A stretch of 64,000 bases of DNA from Plantago major (Eukaryota > Streptophyta > Magnoliopsida > Lamiales > Plantaginaceae), in NCBI GenBank assembly GCA_026545765.1, contig CM048842.1:25954667-26018666 (forward strand). The letters run 5' to 3'. Under the pieces are notes generated by a model. The model had not been told where the DNA came from. It ran no database searches and was given only the letters and a program-made list of their open reading frames with translations. Shown piece after piece: positions 47,959 through 60,141 of the stretch (its first letter is position 1; each line of letters opens with the position of its first letter). Made by a program: the position numbers and the translations under genes.

Positions 47959-47968
47959 TCTGATACCA
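47959..47968 (-). other. Primer binding site of element G (initiator tRNA-Met)
   Basis: TGGTATCAGA on the minus strand, two bases after the 5' LTR, matches the complement of the 3' end of plant initiator tRNA-Met, the usual copia primer. Confidence 0.9.
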
Positions 47969-47970
47969 CT

Positions 47971-49619
47971 TGTTGGTCCAGATAACGGCAAAGTAAAAGA
48001 CTAGGGGGGGGGGGTGAATAGTCTTTTAAAACATTTGTCGATAAACACTATTTCTCAGATATCTAAGTAGATATCTGATACTTAGATTCAGAGCGCGGAA
48101 GACTTAAGATAGATAAGTGCAGAAACAGTTAAAGTGTGTGTGTGTGTTGGTGACAAGTAAGTACAGAAAAGTAAATAACACAGCAAGTATAGTGGTATCT
48201 GGAGGTGGCGTAATCCTCCAACTAATCCACTTCGGTCTTCCAAAGACCTAGAATTCACTAGAATAGATAATTGAGGTCAGCTTACAAAAATCCTATTCTA
48301 AGATTCCTTAAACAGATGGTTCCCAACCAAATGTTCCCCTTGAGTTGTTCCCCGGCTTTCACAGCCAAGTACTTCCTGTACTCAGAAACCTTTTTGAGTT
48401 ATTCCCTAGCTTTCCAAGCTAAGTACTTCCTGTACTCAATAACCTTGGAGTTATTCTTTAGTTTCTCAAACTAAGTACTTCCTGTACTCCACGCCAGTGA
48501 TGGTGTTGCTTTTGGTTTGAGTTGTCAGATGAGCTTCTTAATAATTTTTCAGTTAATCAGATAGCTCTGTGAATCAAGTATACTTAATACACTTTGCAAT
48601 GTATGGTATCTTGTTCTTTTTACTGACCCAATTCTTAGATAAGTGTTCAAGAGAATGAATCTCAGATACTAGATCTTTTGATTCAACTCTTTCACAGATA
48701 GCTGTGCTTGTTTAGGATCAGGACACTTAGAACTTTAGTGTTACTCAAGATCAAGAGCTTTGGTCGCAACAGAAAGCTTTGAGAGTAAGTAGTTTGCTTG
48801 AGAGATTAAGATATGTGTTCAGTTCAGCGTGTCTTTTCAAGCAGTCTAAGTGTTGATATTTATAGATAAATTTGAGTGCCGTTTGAATAGCATCCGTTAG
48901 GCTTAAATCAAATTCAAACTATTGATATCTGTATAGTATCAGAAAGGTGTTTGTCTTCTTCTTCAGAAGCTACCATTGCTTTTGTTCAGACATCTCTGTC
49001 CGTGCATTTAATGCAATGTACTATACTTTTGTCCTGTAGTGCCAACGGAACTATGCTTTGTATCAGAGACAACCTTGATCAGATTTCTCTGAATCTTTGC
49101 ACGTTCTTATCTTTATCTTCATATACCTCTTTTATTGAAACAACTTTGTTTGCAATATATATATATTTCTTTTTCAGAAATGTGGTTAAAGCTCAAGGTA
49201 TCTGAGAATAGATATCTGTGGACACTTTCCTTGTTTTCAGATAGACCTTTTATTTCTCAGATATCTCTTGTGACACAGTTTGTTTAAAACTCTTCGTGTC
49301 TTCAAGATATTTGGCCAAGGTATCTGGAAAACTGTTTCAGTAACCTTGTGCAATTTCTTCAAGTCTTCAATGTCCTTGAACTTGTTCTGCTTGGATGTCT
49401 TCTTCTTGGTCTTCTCTTCATAAAATAAAATTTACATTTTGAGACCTAACATCCTATACAAGATTAGCTAGACTATCATACTTAGTGGGTTTCCTCTTTT
49501 ACAATGTTCAAGTGAACCAAGAGTACTAATCACCTTTCTGAGACTAAGAAAAGTCTTCATGTTGCTGATCAAAATCTAAACAGATATTTCTAACAAAATA
49601 TCTAACAAATTTCCTAACA
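47971..49619 (-). repeat. 5' LTR of element G
   Basis: Starts TGTTGGTCCAG and ends TCCTAACA on the plus strand, 1649 bp, paired with the solo LTR at 3156-4805. It has a TATAAATA box on the minus strand (48857-48864), a GT microsatellite near 48137-48148 and a G run near 48004-48014. The 5 bases after it, AGATG, would be the target duplication, but its partner is lost. Confidence 0.93.
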
Positions 49620-51295
49620 AGATGAGATTTACTTACTTGACAAAGTAACTGGAGAAAGATGGACGGACGACGAAGCTTTGCTTGCTCACTGAAAGTAACT
49701 TGCCAGGATTTGGATTGCTCACAGGAAAGTTTTGTTCGCTCGGAATTTTGTTATTTGCTCGGATTACTTAGGATTGCTCTGGATTCAATTTGGCTAAAGT
49801 GTGACAATGACAGATCTAGAAACCATTTATAGTGGAATAGTTGGGGAAGATGAAGCGTCGCATCACTTGGATTTCAACCACAGCCATTGATCATTTCAAT
49901 CCAACGGTTGCATCGGTTCACATTTCGCGAAATTACATCACGCCCCATTAAATTTATTCTGAAAATTCCCCACTATCTCGGGATCCTCACTCATGGGCTA
50001 GACGGACGACTTATTGGCCTCTTGGATCACTATTCATCGGCCCAGGTGAACCATTTCACATATCCAGCCCAACGGATTACTTCCTACACACTCTTCCACA
50101 GGAGAATTCTTCAAATCCTACAACCGTACTCGGATCTCGATATATCTCGGATACAAATACCTTTTCCTTCTACAGTCCGGGATTTTTCCCATCCCGGACT
50201 GTAGAACGAAAATGGGGGGGGGGGAGATATATTAATTTCCTGAAACACGGATACGGATTTTTAGCATGAAAAGAAGGGATTTTCTCCCTCACATTTAACG
50301 ATTCGGACACGCTCCTAAACACACTTGTTCCTTTACTCATAGTTCCGCAACTATCTTCTATTAAGATACTTGGAAACTAGGGGGACATATGTTGATACGG
50401 ATATATGTCCAATCCGTTAAGGGCGCCATAGAGCGTGTCCTAGAGCGCATCAAGGCTAAAATAGCCAATTCAGTACTTATCCGATCTTGGCTAGTCCGCC
50501 TTAAGGAAAGCCTTCTGGGTCAATCAGTACGCTCAAGTCAATACACCTCTTCAGCTGGTCGACCTAGCTAGGTGCACGACTTTCGAACCTGACAAGAGGT
50601 CACATGGTCTCACCAAGTACCACACACTGTTACTCCTAGGATGCCAAACAGACCGGACGAGATAAACTCGGGCGCCACCTTAACAATAATACCAAACGTA
50701 TACACTGGAACCTCAAAGATACTTCCGAGCAGCTAGTGTCTCGGACCTTCACTGAGATACCTAGGAATAGACCAACTGAACAGAGCTCGGATCATTCTAA
50801 AAAGGTCTCACACGGACCCATCAACAGGAATAGTACTCTGAGGAGCAAAAGGATCAATTTACCCTCCTAGGCCCATCTAATTGTGTTGGACTTTTACATA
50901 CTATTGGGCCATGGGCCAAGGGAGTATTGTTGTTCAAATCCTGAACATACACTTGGCATCATCTTATGAACCACTTCATATGTACATGATAACTATAAAT
51001 ATAGCACAAGGTCCAAGACCTGAAGGTAAGTCTAAAAGTGATAAAGTTTCCAATATCATAACCTTCCTCATAGCTACTACTTTGAGAGCCTTCCTCTCTC
51101 TCTTGAGTAAATTCTCTTTCCGGTTTGACATCTAGCAAACCGGGTTACCTATCTAACCCCCCCCCCCCCCTCCACTTAGTCTTTTCAGGTGTTCCATCTC
51201 GGACCAAGTCATCAGGTTGGACTTCAAGTTTGACGCGGACCTTAGATTAGGGACTTGTAGTTGTTTAGTTAGTGTTTGAGGCTCAACCCTCAACA
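49620..51295 (+). mobile_element. 3' fragment of a D-family (Tat/Retand-like) element, plus strand
   Basis: 49620-50389 aligns inverted with 5836 to about 6570 of D, including the stretch 49860-49915 that mirrors 6235-6300 of D. A polypurine tract lies at 50372-50389 and an LTR at 50390-51295, starting TGTTGATACGG and ending CTCAACA. The LTR keeps the C/G tract near 51160-51172 and a TATAAATA at 50994-51001. The left side is interrupted by the 5' LTR of G; the rest of this copy is not seen. Confidence 0.9.
49824..49831 (-). promoter_or_regulatory. Antisense TATA box in the D-family fragment
   Basis: TATAAATG on the minus strand, antisense to this element. It is at the place matching the TATA box 6419-6426 of D, and the sequence after it keeps the AATCCGAGCAA-type leader motif. 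It supports a conserved antisense promoter, although the gene itself is not present here. Confidence 0.5.
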
Positions 51296-52996
51296 GAACC
51301 CATTTGTTCCAAATTTCACTTGCCCAAGCCAGACTAGCAATCAATCCCGAATTTTGTTCTGCCATTAGAAGCTCATAACCTAACATCGAAGAGTACTGCT
51401 TGTTGAGATTTGGATTCCACTATCACACGTCTATGCCTCCATGAAAAATCTACAGCCTATTCGACAAACTTTCAAGTTCACCGACTAATTCTGACTCCCA
51501 CACAAATAAAGGATGTCTCCACTCCCAAACTCCCACCGCCCCCTCATCATTCACCACCACTCTCTCTTCAATCGAACACTCCTTAACACTTTGTAGGCTA
51601 AATAATCTAGGGAAACAATCCTTCAACAATTTATCCCCTAACAACCACTTATCTACCCAAAACCCAGTGTTCTTTCCATCTCCTATCCTCCTAGAAACCC
51701 CATCACGAAACCAATTTTTTCTTCCCACATACTTAACTAGATCCCTCCACCACGAAGACCAATCCTTCCCCCCTAACCTTACTGCCACCGCTGCTCTCGA
51801 CATTTTTTGACCAAGCGCCATACTTTGACAATAACACTTTAATCCAAAGAGCATCCCCCCCCCCCCCCCCAAAAAAAAAAAAATACCCCCCACACCCACT
51901 TACCCAATAAAGATAGATTGAAAAGCTCGAGCAAACAGACCTTTTTCCAATCAACCCACGCCACTTTCTTCTTACCCCCCCCCCCCCCCCCACAAAATGT
52001 CTTTGTAATTTCTTGATTTGGTTTAGGATAAAAGAAGGGGCTTTAAAACAGGAGATGAAATAGATAGGAAGTGAAGTTAGCAACAAATTTGTCATCACGA
52101 TCCTTATACCGAAGGAAAGGAAGTTATTCTCCCAAAGCTCCAAATGATTTGAAATCTTCTCCAACATTATAACCCACACAACTTTGTCACTAGGGCGAGC
52201 CCCCACCGGTAGACCCACATACAAGAACGGAATTTTTCCCACTTCACAACATAGAACACTTACCCAATTCGAGAGGACAATTTCTTATACACCAATGCCC
52301 ATGAGACAGATTTTCCGGAAATTAATCTTTAATCCCGAGTGCCATTCAAAACATCTAAGCACACTTTTAAGAGCCACAATATTGCTCGGTATTGCCTCCC
52401 CAAAAATGATGGAGTCGTTCGCATATTGGAGATGTGACACTTCCACACCATCCTTTCCCACTTTCACTGGAACGAACTGATTGGACGTGCAGGCCTTTTT
52501 CACCATCCTACTCAACCCCTCGGCAACAATAAGATATAGGACCAGTGATAAGGGGTCGCCTTGGCGTATGCCTCTCTTCAATTTACACGGTAGAGTTGGG
52601 CTACCATTTATTAGGACCGAGGCCTCCGCCGAGGAGACACATTCTTTGATCCATCTACACCACACTTCCCCAAAACCGAGCAGCTCCATCATATCTTGAA
52701 GAAAGCCCCAACCTACAGAGTCGTACGCCTTCTCAAAATCGATCTTGAAGAGGAACAAACTCTTCTTTTTCTTTCAAGCCTCATCAACAATCTCATTAGC
52801 AACCACCACTCCGTCTAGAATATTCCTATCCTTCAGGAACGCCGATTGGTTCAACGAAATCACATTATGCAACACTTTAGCCAATCTATTGGCCAGCACC
52901 TTCACTAGCACATTGTAAACTCCTCCGATTAAAGAAATTGGTCTGAAATCTCCAATCCCCAATGGATTCGGTTTCTTGGGGATTAGCGTGATTAGT
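51296..52996 (-). mobile_element. LINE (L1-type) fragment, truncated
   Basis: Minus-strand RT with IGDFRPISLIGGVYNVL, KVLANRLAKVL, NQSAFLKDRNILDG, FKIDFEKAYDSVGW, KRGIRQGDPLSLVLYLIVAE and the active site LQYANDSIIF, where the usual D-D is N-D. The segment down to about 51450 has FRDGVSRRIGDGKNTGFWVDKW, typical of the region after RT. Several frames and two long poly-C tracts (about 51857-51873 and 51977-51992) break it. The 5' end is cut at about 52996. The piece 51296-51449 is uncertain. Confidence 0.8.
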
Positions 52997-53340
52997 TTAA
53001 GTTAAATTGGACTCATTTATAATATATATGTAAATTAGACTTTAATTACAAAAGACAATTTGTTTTCTTCAATTAAATTACAAGCCCTAATGTAACCCAC
53101 AAAATCAATTCATCATTAAAAAAAATAAATTTTCTCTAATTAAATTTCGATTCCAATTCAACCCCAACCAAATCAATTCATCGTAACAAAACAAGATAAC
53201 CAATCTTTATTCTCCATTTTCTCCAATTGCATTAAAACAGATCAATTCGCACTATCTTAAACCCTGATTCAACTCGAAAAAAGGGCAATCCAGAATCAGA
53301 AAAAACGATATTGCTTGCTTTCATATACTTCATCAATTAT
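52997..53340. repeat. AT-rich direct repeat, copy 1
   Basis: Aligns for about 200 bases with 53731-53940, sharing tataatatatatgtaaattagactttaattacaaa and blocks of ccctaat...atcaattcatcat. Within each copy a unit of about 65 bases ending atcaattcatca is repeated twice. No gene is seen. Confidence 0.6.
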
Positions 53341-53360
53341 TTCTAAGTAGGTTCCACAAT

Positions 53361-53730
<370 letters not shown>

Positions 53731-54170
53731 TTAATTTAAGTTAAATTAGACCAATTTGTAATATATATGTAAATTAGACTTTAATTACAAAACAAACAAT
53801 TATGTCTTCATCAATATAATTTCAAGCCCTAATTCAACTCTAACAAAATCAATTCATCATCAAAAAAAATCTAATATGTCTTCTTCAATTAAATTCTAAA
53901 CTCTAATTCAACCCCAACAAAAATCAATTCATCATTAAAAAACAATGATACCAGTCGTTTTTCTTCAACTAGTACTAACCCGTGGCGATCACGGTATAGT
54001 TTACTTGTAATGATAAATAGAAAGAGGATGACAAAATAAACTAATCTAGAAAATAAGATAGTCAAACTTCCTTGTAAACAATGTTGCACGTGGTGTCCGT
54101 ATGTAGTCTTCCTTCATCCAGTACTATATCACTCAGTCTTTTCTTATGGTAACTATAAAAAATGTAAAAT
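53731..54170. repeat. AT-rich direct repeat, copy 2, and flank
   Basis: The second copy of the repeat described at 52997-53200 covers about 53731-53940. The rest to 54170 has nothing recognisable. Confidence 0.55.
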
Positions 54171-54251
54171 ATGACTCATCATGACGGATATGCTTTGAGA
54201 GGGGTAGGATCCAACTTGAACCCGATCAGGACCCGACGGGTTGATAACATA

Positions 54252-54474
54252 TACACCCCCCGTCCCAATTGCCACTTTCCACCATTTTGGGATGTTCCAA
54301 TTTCAACTTCCCATCCCTTAAATGAAAAATCAATCTTTCTCCTACTTTATTCACTATCTCCCTACATTATTCACTCCCTTTCATACTTTATCATCATCTG
54401 TCATACTTATTCAATCTTCTCTTAACAAATTGTGTCCGGGCCCGCGAAAAGTTGAACCCAGGGCGGAGGAAGTA
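54252..54474. mobile_element. Stowaway-like MITE
   Basis: About 223 bp flanked by TA dinucleotides, with ends related to CACCCCCCGTCCCAATTG and to the complement of GGGCGGAGGAAG, resembling the CTCCCTCCGTCCC ends of plant Stowaway elements. No coding capacity. End match is imperfect. Confidence 0.55.
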
Positions 54475-54523
54475 TTTTATATCGGGTCCTCTACCCATAC
54501 CTAATACGTTAAATAATAACTTA

Positions 54524-55681
54524 TACTTCCTCCATCGCACGTCAGTTGTCCACTTTTACCATTTTGAACTTCCCATTGGAAAATAGCACTTTCATTTCTT
54601 TGTCCTTTTTGTAAATACTCCTTTCTTCCCGAATTCAACTTCTCGCGTTCCATTTTGAGACGTTCCAATTTTAAATTCTCATTCATTTAATGGAAAATCT
54701 ATATCATACCCCCCCCCCCCCCCCTCTCTCTCTCTCTCCTACTTTATTTAATATTTTCCTATATTATTACCATCTCTCCTAATTTATTCACTTTTATCTA
54801 AAACCTGGGCCCGAGAGTAATTGAATTCCGAACGGAGTGAATACTCCCTCCAATTTTTAGTATTAGATGTTTTAGGTTTTTTCACGCAAATTAAGACAAT
54901 TATCTCTTCACCAATAGTCATGGTAAAGGATTCAAAATATATATGTTGGTGTCTTGGATGAATAAATCCACCTATAAGAGATGGTAAATATGCTTATTAG
55001 TCTTTGTAGAGTTGGATACATAGAAAATAGTGAAATCACTGGCATACCACTAAAATGGACTAATTCATCTGTTGAAATATTTTAAGGTATTTGTTTTATA
55101 TCTTTTACAGTAAAAAAAATAACTCAATTTTTTATACGATAAACAATCATCATTCTCTTTCTATCCTACTCTTACTTCCTCTTTACTTTTTCAATCAAAC
55201 TAACAAATGTAAACCAATTAAACAACATTTAAACCAATCAAATAAACTTTAAAAATATCAAACACATCACTTCATTTTTACACACATCACTTTATTCTTA
55301 CACACCCTGTAACAACCATATATGTTTTTAACTCTATTCCAAACACCATTTTTTATAACTCATATTTAACTCGGTTACTATTTATCAACTACAAAATTCC
55401 CTCAACTCTCTTTTCTAACTCTATACCAAACAGTCAATAAATCACATGATAAACTCTTCTAAAACATCATATATTTATCAAAACATCTTATATTAAAAAT
55501 TAGAGAGATATTATATAATTTTATATGCCCCACTACTTTCAAAAAAAGTCTAGACAATCATAACAACTACTACCAATTAACTCATAAAGTGATCCCCACA
55601 TGTACTGTATAGTGTTATAATATTACCCTCCTTATTTTGTGTGTCAAAAAGTAGTAGACAATTGGAAGGGCGGAGGCAGTA
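54524..55681. mobile_element. Nested MITE-like elements
   Basis: Stowaway-type ends occur at 54524 (TACTTCCTCCATCGC), 54616 (TACTCCTTTCTTCCC), 54842 (TACTCCCTCC, just after an inverted end GGAGTGAATA) and 55681 (complement of TACTGCCTCCGCCC). The simplest reading is an element at 54524-55681 with others inside, one at 54616-54843. A C run at 54709-54724 followed by CT repeats lies within it. From 54900 to 55600 the sequence is AT-rich and has no gene. Confidence 0.4.
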
Positions 55682-56214
55682 CATGTTTTTATAAGATAAA
55701 ATGTATCCCACAACCCGAACCAAAATAAAATATAAAAGTGCATGATACAGTTAACAGGGTTGGTTCCCAACAGCCCAGGGTGGTATGTGTCCCCCACCAC
55801 ACACAAAAAAATTATTATTTTACAATATAATTTCACTTGTTATGGTGGTTTTTTGCACCCACCACCAATATAACCCCCCTCCCAAAATGTACTTTTACTA
55901 ACTTAACCATAAAATATTGCGGTTCGAGTCTTGTTACAAATTAGAAAGGAGAATCATTGGTTGCTTTTTGGAGTAACTTGTTTAAAGTTGTTTATATGTA
56001 TGTAACGGATTCTAGTATATGCCTGACCCACACCTCAAAATCAATATTTCGAGCGGGTTTGAATTAAGGTTAGATAGAACCTGACCTATTTAAAAATAAA
56101 ATGACGGAATACCAATATTGTCGTACGATATAGGCCGACATGTCCTCAATAGTGACCCGACTCTTGTTAATTGTCATAACGTAGTAAACATATATTAAAA
56201 AATGTATGCGCTGG
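55682..56214. other. AT-rich spacer left of element C
   Basis: No gene or known repeat is recognised. The last five bases, GCTGG (56210-56214), are one copy of the target duplication of element C. Confidence 0.5.
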
Positions 56215-57699
56215 TGATGTGCTCAAATTGATACTTAGTAAACAAGTAGAAAGCAGTTATTGTAGAATAAATAAGCTAAGCACGAAGTTGTTCGCTAAGG
56301 AACCAATTAGTCAACCGCAACGATTGAAAGCCAACAGTTACTTCTGAAACGAGTTGATTTGTTTGTGTTCTAGTACATCTAATAACTAGAAAAGAGAAAA
56401 TGCAATATAGTTGTTTGTAACAATGAGATAGAGAGGACACAGTAGTTACGATCAAGCAATATACTAATTCGCTCTAGGGATACGTTCATATTTGTCACAC
56501 AGTCGGTGTACAGAAAACCATCAATTCAACCTTTACCAAACGCATTTGAAGATATTTGAACTAGAGTAATCGTGGGTCATCAATCCACGATCCTTAACCA
56601 AACGTTTTAGAAAATATTTGAACGAGAGTATTGAATCGAAGGGTTTTTACGAAGATCTTTGAACGAGCCTAACCTATGTGAACGATTTGAAACCCTAGAT
56701 GCGAATACGCAAAGCTATCACGCAACTACCATGTCCAGAGCGATTTAGCTACTCATAATCAAAGCATGGACGAAAGAATACGAGATATTGCTCATGATAA
56801 ACACAAACAGAATGATAATCGCACGCAAGCTCATACAATTCGGGAAATAGAGTAAGAATGAATTGAATACTATTAAACGATAGAGATTTACCACAGTAAT
56901 TACGGATTCGATATCAATCCTTTGAATAACAAGCAAAAACCAAACTCCAAATCATCTCAATGTGAAAGTATGGATCTGGAGCTTTTTTCTAGAACTAGGT
57001 TAAACAGAAGTATATCCAAGAAAAACAAATTCTAAACTAATAAGGAAAACAAATTCTGAGCCTGCATGTCTCACCGGGGCGGGCCAATTGCTTCGCCGTG
57101 GCGAGCTTCCTTTTGTCGATTATATATCCAGCTCACAAATTCGCCATGGATTGAATCCTACATGGCGCCTTCCTTCAAAACAGGGCCAATCGCAAAATCT
57201 ACGCCATTGCCCAATTTCATCACGAGCCTTCTTTATCGCAATATATATAGCCCTCGCATAATTTTGCCGCGGCGAGCCAGGTGCTCCGCCGAGGCGAGCT
57301 TCAATCTTCAAATCAGAGGCTCCATTCGCAAAATCTCACCGCGGCGGACTGATTTCGCCATGCGAAGCCTTCCTGCAATTCAAGTCAAAGTCAGAAATCT
57401 CGGCCATGATCAATCTACGCCACAAGCTATGCTAAGCGCCGTTTCTCATTTAGTTCAAAAGACATCGATTCCTACAAAATGTAAACAAAACACCAAAGCG
57501 TAAAAGCGAACTAAAAAGACTATAAAACTAAAGACAAAGACTCACAAAGACCGCTAAAAAGGACCAAATGAGACGTTAGAATATTGTCTCATCAGAAACG
57601 AAACATAAAAACGCACTAAAATAATATGAAACTAAGGTCAAAGACTAAGAAAAGACGATTAAAAAGGACCAAATGAGACGTTAGAATATTGTCTCATCA
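56215..57699 (-). repeat. 3' LTR of element C
   Basis: Starts TGATGTGCTCAAATTG and ends TTGTCTCATCA on the plus strand. The right end contains a 105-bp tandem duplication (ends at 57594 and 57699), also present in the 5' LTR. GC-rich palindromic motifs of the cgccgcggcga type are spread over 57070-57370. Confidence 0.95.
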
Positions 57700-59180
57700 A
57701 AATCCCCAAACCGAACCTTTGCTCGTCCTCGAGCAAACAAACAACCTAAACACTCTAGACTCTAAACCACGTAGACAAATACAAGAGTTACAAATCCAAG
57801 TAATCGAATCTACTATTGAAAGCATTAAGTCCACCAAATGCAAATGTTTTGTTCTCAAGTAATCTTGGCAGAAAAGTGCACAGATAATCCCAGGAAACCG
57901 TTTCTCAAGCAAATAACTCTTAAGTCCAGCATGCTAGTCCCTCACAGGAATAATATGCAATCTCTACTCTCTTTGGAAATGTCCAATAGGGTTATTCGCT
58001 CAAAAAGTAAACTGGAAAAGTGACTCACATCACAAAAATGCCTAGACTATCTTATGCTAATGTACTCAAATCAAATGGATTAGAAGTGACTTTTTCAAAA
58101 ATGACTTATAACAAAAGTTCATGACTTGTGCTGTTCCCTTTTTCACTTGCAATCAAACATAAACCATTATTGCACTGTATTCAATGCATGGCCTCATTGG
58201 GCTCTTTTATCTCAATTTTTTGACGGGTGTCTGTTTTACCGAAAGTCCGCACTTTTGTGCCTGTCAGTTTGGTATACATGACATCAACCCTCACGGTCAT
58301 ATAGCTTTAAGGGCCACGCCGGTATATAGGTAGTATCTGAAACATGCCCAACACGACAGACGGTGATCAACTAAGACCATTGATCCACCCCGAGATTAAA
58401 TTCAGACAACATTGGAAACATCAACAGACTCAAACACAATCAAGCATATAAGGCTAAAAAATTATTCATAAACATGTATGTAACTCTTCCCCAAACCTGT
58501 TCTTTAGAACGGGGTTTAAAAGTTAGAGAACTCAGAATTAAAAGCATGTTGTTCGTCATCCCCAAATAAAATGAGTACACATAAGTATGAAAAGGCGCAA
58601 GTAATTCGTAAAAAAAAAACTTGCACATCCCAGGAATCACACAATACAAATGCCGGTACAATATTTTTTCATCGGCTTAGGCTTCTCACGCCTTTTGGAC
58701 TAAAGGACTGGACAGACTAGCTATTTGCAAGCGAAACAGACCTTAAGGAATTAATAATTCACTAGGCTACTTCCAGTTACATATCAAACAAAACAAAGGC
58801 ATTAAGTGGATATACCACTCACAATAGATACTCAAAACTTGGAAAAGTAACATGGACACACGAAAGACTCAAGAAAATATGAAAAATCACATAGAAACAT
58901 AGGCAAGAAACTGAAGAGCCTCACATTCCCTCCCCAAACTGAAACTCAAGCATGTCCTCAAGCTAAGAGTGGAAAAATAAAAGGGATCGAAAGTGTCTGG
59001 CCTGTCAAGTACTAGACTCCTCCGTATTGGCTAACGGGTACGCTGGGGGTTCTTGGCTCCTCCGGTTGGTGCAGCTTTTATTCTTCCTTGTTGATAAGTA
59101 TGTATATACAAGGGTCCTGTGTGCGCCCCTATATAGTTCCTGGTGTCAACCCGCAGGGGTGAGTATGGTGTAGTGGTGGC
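57700..59180 (-). other. 3' noncoding region of element C with polypurine tract
   Basis: GGTTTGGGGATTT on the minus strand abuts the 3' LTR. It is followed on the plus strand by the perfect inverted repeat TTTGCTCG-TCCT-CGAGCAAA (57718-57737). Further purine-rich motifs lie near 58486 and 58928. The block 58226-58395 is closely similar to A 25446-25620. No gene is supported. Confidence 0.75.
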
Positions 59181-59844
59181 TTACAACTCACGTTGCTTGC
59201 CATGTACTTTTATAGTGTAGGTACGAGCGTGGAGGTTGACGATCATGCGAGTGGTTTTGATGAACGGTCGCCCAAGCAGCAACATATCCTTCTCCATCTC
59301 CTTTCCTTTAACCCGTGTCGACTCAACAACCACAAAATCGGCCATAAAAAGAGTCCCCATCCAGTGTAACCGGAACATCTTCAATCACACCCATGCACCT
59401 ACTTCTTGTTCCATTGGCCATCATGACGAAGCATTTCCTAGATTCGAAACCCTTCAAATCCAGCTCCTCATAGGTCGCAAAGGTCATCAGATTAACCGCC
59501 TCAGATTCACGATGCCGCCACTCGGAAGAATTTCTTATCCCAACCACCAAATCAAAGCCATCGGCATCACTAATGCTCTTATCTGCTGCTGGGATCACCC
59601 TAGCGGTGGGGCTTAACTCAAGGACGGCCAGTTTTGCACTCGCCTCCTCTACTGGAGTCGCAATACTGGGTGTGGCTACCTCCTTTTCACGTACCCCGAC
59701 TCTCACTTCTACCGGCTTCTCAAGTGCGGATGTAGGTGCTACCTCAACTACCTCCGGTGTCTTAACGTGGGCCACCATGTTCTCGAGCTGGTAAGTGCAA
59801 GTAGCAAGAACAGACTTCACCTTTACTGGCTCATCGAATGTCAC
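59181..59844 (-). pseudogene. Protease remnant of element C
   Basis: The ORF 59323-59844 has an Ala/Val-rich linker, then DLVVGIRNSSEW, ATYEELDLKGFESR, VMMANGTRSRCMGV and VPVTLDG, all as in Athila-type protease. The catalytic D-[ST]-G is not visible; the expected place reads RHRESEAVNLMTF. The following ORF (59181-59384) has MLLLGRPFIKT and ends at a stop 34 codons later. The protein thus ends after protease, as in A. Confidence 0.7.
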
Positions 59845-60141
59845 CTCAACGGCTAAAGCTCTGTGGGTTTCGCTGCGGTGTGTAACTTACCCTTTCTTTG
59901 TTGAAATCGACCAACTAGATCCCCCAAAGTCTTCTCTAATCTCTTTTGTGCTCAATGTCGCCAATCGCTGATCATTCCTGCGCTGATTTTCATGTGCTTC
60001 GGCCCAGAACCTCTCGGAACGCTCCATGTGGTCCCTGATTGCCTGATCAGGACTTCCCAGCACTTTTGTAATCTGAACCCGAACTGACTGAGCTAGAACT
60101 GGTTGCTCTCGTGGTGCATTCTCGTAGAAGTTGTTGCCACC

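Larger units (their letters stand above)
36680..49619 (-). mobile_element. Element G: Sirevirus-like Ty1/copia retrotransposon with a large env-like gene (3' end missing)
   Basis: Minus-strand order from the 5' LTR (47971-49619) is initiator-Met primer site, gag, protease, integrase, RT/RNase H, an intergenic gap with a TATA box, then an env-like gene running into the junction with B at 36679. The 3' LTR and any polypurine tract are lost. A solo LTR of the same family is at 3156-4805. An env-like gene after pol and the RT motif DDIIFGS fit the Sirevirus group. It is inserted in the D-family fragment that resumes at 49620. Confidence 0.85.

Noticed and set aside
47971-49619. CRISPR-like or satellite interpretation of repeats
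   Set aside because: The long direct repeats are LTRs with TG..CA ends and target duplications; there are no short regularly spaced repeats with unique spacers.
51153-51386. Minus-strand ORF ending in a glycine run
   Set aside because: The glycine run is the poly-G/C tract of the LTR, and the ORF crosses the LTR end.
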